Assembly: GCF_964355755.1 (NCBI RefSeq)
Contig: NC_092670.1
Coordinates: 6,537,001 to 6,597,000 of the forward strand
Length of the DNA: 60,000 nt
Reading direction: 5' to 3'
DNA from: Antedon mediterranea
Lineage: Eukaryota > Echinodermata > Crinoidea > Comatulida > Antedonidae
How positions within the stretch are numbered: the stretch's first letter is position 1; every line of letters begins with the position of its first letter. The notes below the pieces were generated by a model. The model ran no database searches and had not been told where the DNA came from. It saw only the letters and a list, made by a program, of their open reading frames with translations. This document shows, in pieces, positions 27,301 through 42,300 of the stretch. A program made the translations under genes and the position numbers.

Positions 27301-30300
27301 ATGTTGAATACACAGACAACACACAATCTCTATATGATCTCAGCTTAACAGGATCAGGTTCAAGTTATAATCAATCTGGTGAAAACTTCCTTATTGGAAC
27401 AACAGCACTTGAATATACAGTAACTGATGTATTTGGAAACAGTGATAACTGCACATTTATTGTCTTTATACGAGGTGAATATACACTAGTATTGCTTTTA
27501 ATTATTATTTTAAATAATGTTTTACACACCAAGCTCTTTTGCATAATCGCCCTCAGTACGAAATAGGAATCCAACAAAGACTACTTCTAAACCTATAAAT
27601 ACCGAAAGTTAGCAAAAAATCGTTTTAGAACATGCAATGTTGTCTTTTGAATTCAATATAGTAACTTGTTATCCACACATTTTCTTACGTTTGTTGAGTA
27701 TAGAAATTCAAAATTAACTCACTAACCTAATGTTTATTACATCATCATGTAGATATTGAGAAGCCAATGCTGAATTGTCCAGATGGCATTGTAAACGTGA
27801 CTTTAATTGGTGAAGCATACGGTATTGCCAATTGGGTTGAACCAGACATTACAGACAACTCTGGCTTCCTTCATGTGAACATGTCAAATTACTTTTCTGG
27901 TGATCGCTTTTACCCAGGCAACACAACAGTTTATTATTTTGCTGAGGATCCATATGGAAACTCGGTTAATTGTACATTTATTGTTACAATATTTGGTAAG
28001 ATTAATTACCGTTTCGATAGTTTGTCTTATGTATAACTACAAAGTAAGTCAGATGTTTAATAAATATGTATAATTCTGAAATGTAAATTATAATTTTTCC
28101 TAAAAGTCTTTCTGCCATTTTGTTCAAATTAAACTAATTAATTTGTATTGGTTTTAAAATGGCTTTGGCTGCGCAGAAAATTAATTCTTTTACAGATCTA
28201 GTAAAGAAATGTCATTATGCTCAATGATATGAATTTTGGAGGTTTAGGAATAAATAACTATATAATATAGGCCACGTTGTCATAGAAGAAGAAATTAGTA
28301 AAATTGTATAATTTTGTATTGTTATATTCTAAGATTTATATATGTTTTTATATGGTATAGTTTATTCCATTCTGTAAGGGGCGGGTTTTCCCGCTGTTGA
28401 ATGAGTTTGAATAAAATAAAAAAATAAAATAAAGAACAAATTTCATCATTCAAATCTACCAAAAAGAATAATACCGTAATAGAATTTAATTTTTTTTTAT
28501 CTTTTTGATATTTTTCAAAAATCTGATGAAACCTCATTATTTCCTTTTTTCTTAAAAATGAATAAAAGCTGACTATTGATATCTATTTCTCCCTCAGATG
28601 CTGAGATACCGATATTTGATCCATGTCCCAGTAATATAGAGGTAAACACAGATTCCAGACTGCCGTATGCAGAAGTAAATTGGAATATTTCAGTATATGA
28701 TAACGTTGGTGTTATTGAACTTGATAGCAACTATGCCCCATTTGATAAATTTAATATCACAGTAACAGAGGTAAAATATGTTGCAACAGACTCTGAGGGC
28801 AATGAAGCAGAGTGTACATTTAATGTCACAGTAACAGGTAACAATAATTTGGTCAGGTTATCAAATTATTTAAAATTGTAATGTCTACTTACAAATGTTC
28901 AGGTGGTCGTATATAACCACAACTAGCTAAAAAAGTAAAATCATTGAGATATACCAATGTCCAAACAGTCAGATACCTGTAAACCCAACATGCTGTAATT
29001 TTATTGGACATGACCAGTTAAAAATAACACATTTTGGACATATGATCTCCATAAAGACACCAGTGAAATCAACGTTTCTCAAACATTATGGTTAAATGAA
29101 ACCCGATATGTTATGTTGGTTTTTTCTGACTCTGGGTCAGACATAGGCTACACAAGACTTTGCTCTGTTTTGTCAATAGACTAGATAGAGAGAACACCTC
29201 TCATAATTCTGTTTTGTCCATGGGCTAGATATTTTCACAACTTCTTTCAACCTGAACTTGAGAAAAGCTTTTTTTAATAATCGTAATCTTCTACTGCAAC
29301 GCTTACAAACTTAAATCTTATCTCTTAATAATATTTGTTTATAATTATTTGTCGCATATTAATATCCAGCACACTTTTTCAGATACTGAGCCTCCTGTAT
29401 ACATTGGATGTCTTACTAATATAATTGTCATGGTTCCTGTTGGAATGGCCAATAGATCTGTAACATGGATAGAACCAGCAGCTACTGATAATGCCGGAGT
29501 ATACAATGCAACATCTACTCACAGACCTGGTGATACATTTGAAATTGGCACAGTTACAGTGACATACACAACATTTGATACTGCCGGACTAAACACAACG
29601 TGTGTATTTGAAGTAACAGTTCAAGGTATTTGATTTATAAAATATACAACTGTGTAAAACGTGCAGACATGTTCAACTAAACCTTGATTTCTGAAATATA
29701 ATGTATATATGTATACATGAGGTGTATGGGTTTGTTTTTTCATTGATATATTTATATTCATTATTGTATGTATTGCAAGGTATAACATTTTACAGGCAAT
29801 TTGATTTTCATTGTAACTTTCCTACCAGCTATTGTTTATATATCATAATACCCTATGTGTAGGTTGGATCACACAGCCCTATATTATTATTTATCAAGCT
29901 TTTTTAAAGTGAGATCAATCTAGCTTAAGTTGTGTTTACCTAGACGGCTTTTGATAACCTCTAAACATTGTAATGGTTTTTTTCTGCACTATCATCATCA
30001 CCATCATTGTAATGGTTTTTTTCTGCACTATCATTACCATCATTGTAATGGTTTTATCTGCACTATCATCACCATCATTGTAATGGTTTTATCTGTACTA
30101 TCATCACCATCATTGTAATGGTTTTTATCTGCACTATCATCATCACCATCATTGTAATGGTTTTATCTGCACTATCATCATCACCATCATTGTAATGGTT
30201 TTTATCTGCACTATCATCATCACCATCATTGTAATGGTTTTTATCTGCACTATCATCATCACCATCATTGTAATGGTTTTATCTGCACTATCATCATCAC

Positions 30301-33300
30301 CATCATTGTAATGGTTTTTATCTGCACTATCATCATCACCATCATTGTAATGGTTTTATCTGCACTATCATCATCACCATCATTATAATGGTTTCATCTG
30401 CACTATCATCATCACCATCATTGTATTGGTTTTTTTCTGCACTATCATCACCATCATTGTAATGGTTTTTATCTGCACTATCATCATCACCATTATTGTA
30501 ATGGTTTTTTTCTGCACTATCATCACCATCATTGTAATGGTTTTATCTGCACTATCATCATCACCATCATTGTAATGGTTTTTTTCTGCACTATCATCAT
30601 CATTATTGTAATGGTTTTTCTCTGCACTATCATCATCATCATTGTAATGGTTTTTATCTGCACTATCATCACCATCATTGTATTGGTTTTTATCTGCACT
30701 ATCATCATCACCATCATTGTAATGGTTTTTTTCTGCACTATCATCACCATCATTGTAATGGTTTTATCTGCACTATCATCATCATCATTGTAATGGTTTT
30801 ATCTGCACTATCATCATCACCATCATTGTAATGGTTTTTTTCTGCACTATCATCACCATCATTGTAATGGTTTTATCTGCACTATCATCACCATCATTGT
30901 AATGGTTTTATCTGCACTATCATCATCATCATCATCATTGTAATGGTTTTTATCTGCACTATCATCATCATCATTGTAATGGTTTTTTACTGCACTATCA
31001 TCACCATCATTGTAATGGTTTTATCTGCACTATCATCATCACCATCATTGTAATGGTTTTTTTCTGCACTATCATCATCATCATTGTAATGGTTTTTATC
31101 TGCACTATCATCATCACCATCATTGTAATGGTTTTTATCTGCACTATCATCATCACCATCATTGTAATGGTTTTTTCTGCACTATCATCACCATCATTGT
31201 AATGGTTTTTTTCTGCACTATCATCATCACCATCATTGTAATGGTTTTTATCTGCACTATCATCATCACCATCATTGTAATGGTTTTTATCTGCACTATC
31301 ATCATCACCATCATTGTAATGGTTTTATCTGCACTATCATCACCATCATTGTAATGGTTTTTTCCTGCACTATCATCACCATCATTGTAATGGTTTTATC
31401 TGCACTATCATCATCATCATTGTAATGGTTTTATCTGCACTATCATCACCATCATTGTAATGGTTTTTATCTGCACTATCATCATCACCATCATTGTAAT
31501 GGTTTTATCTGCACTATCATCATCACCATCATTGTAATGGTTTTATCTGCACTATCATCATCATCATTTTAATGGTTTTTATCTGCACTATCATCACCAT
31601 CATTGTAATGGTTTTATCTGCACTATCATCATCACCATCATTGTAATGGTTTTATCTGCACTATCATCATCATCATTGTAATGGTTTTTATCTGCACTAT
31701 CATCATCACTATCATTGTAATGGTTTTATCTGCACTATCATCACCATCATTGTAATGGTTTTATCTGCACTATCATCATCACCATCATTGTAATGGTTTT
31801 ATCTGCACTATCATCATCATCATTGTAATGATTTTTATCTGCACTATCATCACCATCATTGTAATGGTTTTATCTGCACTATCATCATCATCATTGTAAT
31901 GGTTTTTATCTGCACTATCATCACCATCATTGTAATGGTTTTATCTGCACTATCATCACCATCATTGTAATGGTTTTTATCTGCACTATCATCACCATCA
32001 TTGTAATGGTTTTATCTGCACTATCATCATCACCATCATTGTAATGGTTTTATCTGCACTATCATCACCATCATTGTAATGGTTTTTATCTGCACTATCA
32101 TCACCATCATTGTAATGGTTTTATCTGCACTATCATCATCACCATCATTGTAATGGTTTTATCTGCACTATCATCATCATCATTGTAATGGTTTTTATCT
32201 GCACTATCATCACCATCATTGTAATGGTTTTATCTGCACTATCATCACCATCATTGTAATGGTTTTATCTGCACTATCATCATCATCATCATTGTAATGG
32301 TTTTTATCTGCACTATCATCATCACCATCATTGTAATGGTGTTTATCTGCACTATCATCATAACCATCATTGAGGACTAAATAATTGTCACGTAATGATT
32401 TCTTTTGAATCTATAGATACGGAAGATCCTGTGTTTCTCAACTGCCCAATGTCTCCAATAGAAGTAGTCACTGATGAAGGCTTTGCATATGCCAACGTGT
32501 CATGGGATGACCCTCAACCTATGGACAATTCTGGCATGTTAACAGTTACTCAAGGGAATTATCCTAGTGATAGTTTTTATGTTGGAACTCATTCTGTTAA
32601 CATAACAGCTGAAGATGAAGATGGTAACATTGGTATCTGCACTTTTGTGATAACTGTCAAAGGTAATACTGATTCTGTGTACATGTTGCGTAAATAAGGG
32701 GTGAAGCACTGTAGTCTACATAATTTACTTTGAATAAATTGAAACGTACTAATGTTTGCAATTAACACCATCGCAGTAAATACCAGATGTGTGTGGGTTT
32801 ATAGATACAGGACCATCAGCTCAACCTCACATCAAATGACTGAGAGTAAAGTAACATCTTCCTTTGAAAATAATATTATAAAAACTATAACTGTAGTCTA
32901 CATAATTTACTTTGAATAAATTGAACCGTACTAATGTTTGCAATTAACACCATCACAGTAAATACCAGATGTTTGTGGGTTTATAGAGACAGGACCATCA
33001 GCGCAACCTCACATCAAATGACTGAGAGTAAAGTAACATCTTCCTAAGAAAATAATATTATAAAAAAAGGTGACCAACTTAACCTTCTCACGTGTCATTT
33101 CCTTTCTTTCAGATGAAGAAGATCCTGTACTAACTGGCTGCCCAATGAACATTATTTTGAATACCAAAAGTATGCTTTCATATGGTAATGCTACTTGGAT
33201 GAGTCCAAATGCTTCAGATAATTCAGGCAATGTTACCTTAGTTTCTACACATAAGCCTGGTGATGGCTTTGCCGCAACAACAACTGAAGTTACTTACACA

Positions 33301-36300
33301 GCAACTGATCCGTATGGAAACGAAGACATGTGTACATTCAATGTTACTGTAATTGGTAAGAATAGCATTTAATTTTTATTAAACAATTACTATAAAACAT
33401 TTCAGTTTAATTTTTTTTTTTAATAGAGTACTTTTTATAAAGAGAAAGATAAACTGTATTACAAAATGTACTTGAGATAATGTACTTTTTCACTTTATTA
33501 ACCAGATGCCGAGTCTCCTACTTTGAACTGTGTGTCCAATGTGACTGTGTACACCGATTTAAATTCAGCAACAGCTAATGTATCCTGGCCAATACCAGAA
33601 ACAACAGACAACAGTGGTTTAGAAGCTACATTAACCTCTAACTATGAACCCTATACACTGTTTAATATTGGAACAACTCTAGTAATGTACACATCAACAG
33701 ATGTATCAAATAATGTACAAACGTGCATGTTCAATGTAACTGTAATTGGTAAGTACGATTAATGGGTATAAATATTACAACTAAAATGTATATAAAACAT
33801 TTTAAACTGGCTTATTTGGTATTTCTTTAATCTATTAAAGATAATGAAGATCCGGTATTTGATTGCCCCAATGGCAACATTATGGCATATACAGATGAGT
33901 CCCAATCATACTCAACTGTTTACTGGAATGTGTCAGTTACTGATAATTCAGGTAATGTTACATATAATTGTACAAGTGAATCAGGTGACCAGTTTGATGC
34001 TATTTGGCCAACAATACAACAAAATGTAAGCTGCATGGCACAGGATCCATCTGGAAATGACGCATCTTGCTTTTTCTCTGTTACTGTTGATGGTGAGTTT
34101 ATAAAAATTGTATTATATTGATTTTTGTGTACAAAATGTTTTTTTTATTTTGAATCTTATTTCTACAGTACACAAACACACTACTACAACAAAATTACTG
34201 ATTCTCATTAGTTGGTTGTTTTATTATTGCAACTACACAATCCTACATGATCCTGTTACACAGTAAGTTATTATTGTATTTGACGTAGGCTACTACCATT
34301 CCATAGATTTGACTCTTAGTAGGCAAACAATAATCTTGTAAAACTTACTCTTATTAAACCATTGAAATTAATATCAAACAGTTGGATAATACATTGGTTG
34401 GTTTAAACATTCAACAGTTAAATATTAAAGAGTTGTAATTTTTTTCTTATAGATAATGAAAATCCAAATATAACATGTCCCAGTAACTTCAATGTGACAA
34501 CAGACAATGGACAAGCAACAGCTTGGATTCAATGGGATGTTGAATACACAGACAACACAAAATCTCTATATAATCTCAGCCTAACAGGATCTGGTTTAAA
34601 TTATAATCAATCTGGTGAACACTTCCCCATTGGAACAACAACACTTGAATATACAGTAACTGATGTATTTGGAAACAGTGATAACTGTACATTTTATGTC
34701 ACTGTACGAGGTGAATTTTTTTAGATGGTTTTAATGATTTTCAGTAAAAAAGTTTATGTTTGAATGGAATGAAAATAAATATCTTGTCCAATAATAATAA
34801 TAACCCACGAACATCATACCTTCTTACTTGCAGTTTTAATTTCTTAACATTATGCAATTACTTATTAATTGTTGAATTATTAATTTGCTTTTTAAACAGA
34901 TGAAGAAGACCCTGTGATATCGAGCTGTTCAGTGAACATTGTTTTGAATACTACAAGTATGTTACCATTCACTAATGCTACTTGGATGACTCCAAATGCT
35001 ACAGATAATTCAGGCAATGTTTCCTTAATCTCTACACATAGCCCTGGTGATGGCTTTGCAGCAACAACAACTCAGGTCACTTACACAGCAACTGATCCGT
35101 ATGGAAACGAAGACATCTGTATATTCAATGTTACTGTAATTGGTAAGATTAACATTTAATTTGTATTAAACAATTACTATAAACATGTTAATGTCTTTAC
35201 AAAGTTTCTTTAAAAAATAGTATTACATAAAGAGAAAGATAAACTGCATTTAAAAATGTACTTTAGATAATGTATTTTTTCAATTTATTAAACAGATGCC
35301 GAGTCTCCTACTTTGAACTGTGTGTCCAATGTGACTGTGTACACCGATTTAAAATCAGCAACAGCTAATGTATCCTGGCCAATACCAGAAACAAAAGACA
35401 ACAGTGGTTTAGAACCTACATTAACCTCTAACTATGAACCATATACACTGTTTAATATTGGAACAACTCTAGCAATGTACACATCAACAGATGCATCAAA
35501 TAATGTGCAAACTTGCATGTTCAATGTCACTGTAATTGGTAAGTATAATTGATATGATAAAGAAAATACATGAGCATTTACTAACATTTGCCGATAGGTT
35601 TTTCATTTCATTTATTTTATTACAGATAATGAAAATCCTGTATTTGATTGTCCTAGTGGCAACATTATGTCATATACAGATGAGTCCCAAACATACTCAA
35701 CTATTTATTGGAATGTATCAGTTACTGATAATTCAGGTAACGTTACATATAATTGTACAAGTGAATCAGGTGACCAGTTTAATGCCGTTTGGCCAATAAT
35801 ACAACAAAATGTAAGCTGCATGGCAAAGGATCCATCTGGAAATGACGCATCTTGCTTTTTCTCAATAACAATTGCAGGTGAGCATATTGTGATTATTGAT
35901 TCATATTTATTGATTTATTTTACATTTTAAAGATTTTTTTACACAAATGATTTTGTAAAATCTCAAATCAAGTATAGAATAGCAGATTTTAATGATGCAA
36001 AAAATCAATATTATAAATAATTGAATGCATAAACATAATAATGTAATAAACATAATATGTTATAAAACCAGATGGATTATATGCAAACGTATTATGTTTA
36101 CATACAATTCCGTCGGATTTTACATTGACCAAAATTCATAGGTTTAATATTAGATTGTCAATATTAAACCATACAATGAGTACCAACGAATTCAGTAATA
36201 CATACATACTTAACATTCAATAAATGTATATTCAACATTTTAAAGTAATATAAATTATTGGGTTTTTTAATTTGTAGATAATGAGAACCCAAGTATAGAA

Positions 36301-39300
36301 TGTCCAAATGACTTCAATGTGACAACAGGCAATGGAAAACCAACAGCTTGGATTCAATGGGATGTTGAATACACAGACAACACAGAATATTTATATGATC
36401 TCAGCCTAACAGGATCAGGTTCAAGTTATAATCAATCTGGTGAAAACTTCCTTATTGGAACAACAACACTTGAATATATAGTAACTGATGTATTTGGAAA
36501 CAGTGATAACTGCACATTTATTGTCTTTATTCGAGGTGAATATACACTAGTATTGCTTTTAATTATTATTTAAATATTGTTTTTATTTTTACACAAGTTC
36601 TATTGCATAATCTTCCTGAATACAAAATTGGAATCCAACAAAGACTACTTCTAAACCTATAAATACCGAAAGTTGGCCAAAAATCGTTTTAGAACATGCA
36701 ATGTTGTCTTTTGATTTCAATATAGTAAATTGTTATCCACACATTATCTTACGTTTATTGATTATAGAAATTAAAAATTAACTCAATAACCTAATTAGTA
36801 TTACATCATAATGTAGATATTGAGAATCCAATGCTGAATTGTCCAGATGGCATTGTAAACGTGACTTTAATTGGTGAAGCATACGGTATTGCCAATTGGG
36901 TTGAACCAGACATTACAGACAACTCTGACATCATTCATGTGAACATGTCAAATTACGTTTCTGGTGATCGCTTCTATCCAGGCAACACAACAGTTTATTA
37001 TTTTGCTGAAGATCCATATGGAAACTCTGTTAATTGTACATTTATTGTTACAATCTTTGGTAAGATTAATTACCGTTTCGATAGTTTGTCTTATGTATAA
37101 CTACAAAGTTAGTCACATTCTTAATAAATATGTATAATTCTGAAACGTAAATTTTAATTTTTCATTTCTGCCATTTTACTCAAATTAAACTCATTAATTT
37201 GTATTGGTCTTAAAAAAACAATTCTTTTAAAGATCTAGTAAAGAATTGTCCGTATGCTCAATAATATGAATTTTGGAGGTTTAGGAATAAATAACTATAT
37301 ATAGACCACGTTGTCATAGAAGAAGAACACATTTCATTTATTAATTTACAAATCTACCAAAAATAATAATACCGTAACAGAATCTATTTGATATTTTTCA
37401 AAAATCTGATGAAACCTCATTATTTCCTTATTCCTTAAACAATGAATACAAGCTGACTATTGATGTCTGTTTCTCCCTCAGATGTTGAGATACCGATATT
37501 TGATCCATGTCCCAGTAATATAGACGTAAACACAGATCCCAGACTGCCGTATGCTGTAGTAAATTGGAACATTACAGTATATGATAATGTTGGTGTTATT
37601 GAACTTGATAGCAACTATGTCCCATTTGATACATTTAATATCACAGTAACAGAGGTAAAATATGTTGCAACAGACTCTGAGGGCAATGAAGCAGAGTGTA
37701 CATTTAATGTCACAGTAACAGGTAACAATGATTTTGTCAGGTTATCAAATTATTTAAAATTGTAATGTCTACTTAGAAATGTTCAGGTGGCCGAACATAA
37801 CCCCAGCTAAAAAAGGTAACATGACTGAGATATACCAATTGTTTTAATAATTGGATGTGACAATACTACATTTTTACAACATGTCCAAACAGTCAGATAA
37901 CTGTGAACCCTACATTGCTGTAATGTTATTTGACGTGACCAGGTAAAAATAGCACATTTGGGACATATGATCTCCATACAGTCACCAGTTAAATCAACGT
38001 TTTTCAAACATTATGGTTAAATGAAACCCGACTTGTTATGGAGGTCTTCTGACTCTGGGACAGACATAAGCTACATAAGACTTGTTATTGTTCTGTTTTG
38101 TCAATAGACTAGATAGACAGAACACCTGTCATGAATCTATTTTTTTTATGGGCTAGATATTTTCACAACCAGAACTTGAGAAAAGCTTTTTTTTAAATAA
38201 TCGTAATTTTCTACTGCAACGCTTACAAACTTAAATCTTATCTCTTAATAATATTTGTTTATATTTTTCGAATATTAATATCCAGCACACTTTTTCAGAT
38301 ACTGAGCTTCCCGAATACATTGGATGTCCTCCTAATATAATTGTCCTGGTTCCTGTTGGAATGGCCAATAGATCTGTAACATGGATAGAACCAGCAGCTA
38401 CTGATAATGCCGGTGTATACAATGTAACATCTACTCACACACCTGGCGATACATTTGAAATTGGCACAGTTACAGTGACATACACAACATTTGATACTGC
38501 CGGACTAAACACAACTTGTGTATTTGAAGTAACAGTTCAAGGTATTTGGTTTATAATGTACAACTGTAATACAAAAACGTGCAGATGTCCAACTAAACCT
38601 TGATTTATGAAATATAATGTTTTGAATGTATATATGTATACATGAGGTGTATGGGTTTGTTTTTTCATTGATATATTTATATACATTATTGTATGTATTG
38701 CAAGGTATAACATTTTACAGGCAATTTGATTTTCATTGTAACTCCCCCATCTGCTTTTGTTTATATATCATCGTCCCGTATATGTGTAGGTTGGATCACA
38801 CAGACTAATATTTTAGTTTCGATTATCAAGCTTTCTTACAGTGAGATCAATCCAGCTTAAGGTGTGTTTACCTAGATGGCTTTTAATAACCTCTAAACAT
38901 TTTAATGGTTTTATCTGCACTATCATCATCACCATCATTGAGGAGTAAATAATTGTCGCGTAATGATTTCTTTTGAATCTATAGATACGGAAAATCCTGT
39001 GTTTACCAACTGTCCAAATTCCCCAATAGAAGTATTGACTGATGAAGGCCTTGCATATGCCAACGTGTCATGGGATGACCCCCAACCTATGGACAATTCT
39101 GGCACGTTAACAGTTACTCAAGTGAATTATCCTGGTGATAGTTTTTATGTTGGAACTCATTCTGTTAACATAACAGCTGAAGATGAAGATGGTAACATTG
39201 GTGTCTGCACTTTTGTGATAATTGTCAAAGGTAATACTGCTACTGTGTACATCTTTTGTAAATAAGGATGAAGCATATTGTAGCCAACGGAACATCCCAT

Positions 39301-42300
39301 TTGAAGATCCTGTAACCGTTTTCATGTTTTTAATTACAACCACCACATTGTATCAGATGTTTGTGCGTGTTTACAGGACCATCAGCGCAACCTCACATAA
39401 AACGATTGATAGTAAAGTAATAATCTTCCTAAGAACATAATATTATAAAAATTCAACTTAACCTTTTCACATGTCATTTCCTTTCTTTCAGATGAAGAAG
39501 ATCCTGTACTAATTGGATGTCCAATGGACATTATTTTGAATACTACAAGTATGCTTTCATATTCTAATGCTACTTGGATGACCCCAAATGCTTCAGATAA
39601 TTCAGGCAATGTTGCCTTAATCTCTACACATAAGCCAGGTGATGGCTTTGCAGCAACAACCACTGAAGTCACTTACACAGCAACTGATCCGTATGGAAAC
39701 GAAGCAATGTGTACATTCAATGTTACTGTAATTGGTAAGAATAACGTTTAATTTGTCTTAAACAAGTACTATAACACATTTCAATGTATTTTCTTTCAAA
39801 AAGATACTTTTCATAAAGAGAAAGATAAACTGTACAACAAAATGTACTTTAGATAATGTACTTTTATTAATTTATTAAACAGATGCCGAGTCTCCTACTT
39901 TGCACTGTGTGTCCAATGTGACTGTGTACACCTACTTCAATTCAGCAACAGCTAATGTAACTTGGCCAATACCAGAAACAACAGACAACAGTGGGTTAAA
40001 ACCTACATTAACCTCTAACTATGAACCAAATACACTGTTCGATATTGGAACAACTCTAGTAATGTACACATCAACAGATGCATCAGAAAATGTGCAAACT
40101 TGCATGTTCAATGTCACTGTAATTGGTAAGTACACTTGATATGATGAAGAAAATACATGAAAAAATACAAAAATATGTATGTATTTATTTTGTATTTACT
40201 TTTTTTTGCAGATAATGAAAATCCTGTATTTGATTGTCCTAGTGGCAACATTATGACATATACAGATGAGTCACAATATTATTCAACTGTTTATTGGAAT
40301 GTGTCAGTTATTGATAATTCAGGTAATGTTACATATAATTGTACAAGTGAATCAGGTGACCAGTTTAAGGCGATTTGGCCAATTATACAACAAAATGTAA
40401 GCTGTATGGCACAGGATCCTTCAGGAAATGACGTATCTTGCTTTTTCACCGTAACGGTCGATGGTGAGTTTATCATGGTTGTGAAGATTGTCTTGCACAC
40501 AAATATGTTTCTTTTACAATTAAAGTCTACAATGTTAAATCAAAATACAAAGACAACAAATAATTGTTTTCAATATTAATCTATAAGTTCAGTAAAAACA
40601 ATTTATCATGGTGTATTTAATTATTGTTCTATATATTTTAAAAAATCTTATCTTAAAAATATTATTACATTAATATTATTAACTTGTCCCTCTGTTATTT
40701 TTTTATCTTATGTGGGTTCATCCCACTTTTATTTCCATACATATGTTCTCTTTACATATATTTTTCTATGAACATTTTCATTTCAATACACTATACATAT
40801 TATTATATTAACAATGTTAGTTTTGTTCATTTGTTTACATATTATCACATTGATTTTTGTATTTATATTTTCTCTTCATAGTTTCCTCTTTATATACATA
40901 TTATCGATTATCTATAATACATTTTCATTAACAAGATTATTTTTTCATATCTACATGCATATTTATTTCCTAAAATTATAATATATTTTATGTTTAATAA
41001 ATCCATCTAATTTAGCATCTCCTCTCCACTCTGTTGTTTATAGAGTATCAGTCAGCAAGAAATTGTTTAAAATAATTCTGTTTTTCTTATAGATAATGAG
41101 AATCCAAATATAACATGTCTCAGTGACGTTAATAAGACAACAGACAATGGACAACCAACAGCTTGGATTCAATGGGATGTTGAATACACAGACAACACAG
41201 AATCTCTATATAATCTCAGCCTAACAGGATTAGGTTTAAATTATAATCCATCTGGTGAAAACTTTCCTATTGGAACAACAACAATTGAATATACAGCAAC
41301 TGATGCATTTGAAAACAATGCTAGCTGTACCTTTTATGTCACTGTGCGAGGTGAATACAAAATGATTTGGTTTACAACTATTATTTCTTCTGATTATCCT
41401 ATGTTCTATCTGCCTATTAATGTCTGCAATATTTCTAAAAGTTAATATTGTTGAATTGCATTTATAACTCAAAACCAAATCTGAAATAAATCTAGATATC
41501 CCATAATAGTGATGATTTATTTTGAGAAATGTACACTGTTTGCGTTTTCAATTGTTAAAGAAATCTGGAGAATTGCTAAACTTGAGTATAACTTATTTTA
41601 ATAAATTTTTCTCAGCACAAATATAAAATATAATGATTTGATAAAATAATGTATTTTATCAAATTGCATTTTTCTTTTATTCTAAATGAACAGACGAAGA
41701 AGCTCCATATATGGCTGGTTGTCCAATGGACATTATTTTGAATACTACAAGTATGTTACCATTCACTAATGCTACTTGGATGACTCCAAAAGCTACAGAT
41801 AATTCAGGCAATGTTACCTTAATCTCTACACATGTACCTGGTGATGGCTTTGCAGCAACAACAACTCAAGTTACTTACACAGCAACTGATCCGTATGGAA
41901 ACGAAGACATCTGTATATTTAATGTTACTGTAATCGGTAAGTAATATTAAATGTATAACAAACATATATACTTAAAATTAACAGTGCATGTAATTAACCA
42001 TGTTTTTATGCACAATGTACATGTTAAACTCTTATTTCAAAGTATGAATAAGGTATTTTTTCAATTATTTACACAGATACAGAGTCTCCTACTTTGGACT
42101 GTGTGTCCAATGTTTCCGCGTACACCGATTTAAATTCAGCAACAGCTAATGTATCCTGGCCAATACCAGAAACAACAGACAACAGTGGTTTAAAACCTTC
42201 ATTAACCTCTAACTATGAACCATATACTCTCTTTAATATCGGAACAACTTTAGTAATGTACACGTCAACCGATGCATCAAATAATATGAAAACTTGCATT

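Larger units (their letters stand above)
22938..28837 (+). repeat. Array 2 unit 3 (12 exons)
   Basis: Order D E F G H I' F' G H I J K. The F-G-H-I block is present twice, the two copies being diverged (I' and F' against I and F). Confidence 0.9.
29383..37721 (+). repeat. Array 2 unit 4 (12 exons, with minisatellite)
   Basis: 12-exon order as in unit 3. Its G4-H4 and H4-I'4 introns (33749-33840, 34093-34452) are not recognisably like those of units 3 and 5, unlike the rest of the unit. Confidence 0.88.

Noticed and set aside
29930-30800. Open frames rich in His/Ile or Met/Val across the repeat region
   Set aside because: They are translations of the 35-42-bp minisatellite in an intron, with no splice context or domain.
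29966-32372. CRISPR-like appearance of regularly spaced repeats
   Set aside because: Units abut directly without unique spacers and lie in a eukaryotic intron.
40684-40881. A hydrophobic 65-residue open frame in the inserted block of the H5-I'5 intron
   Set aside because: Composition is driven by AT-rich DNA (Phe, Tyr, Ile), with no splice or homology support.
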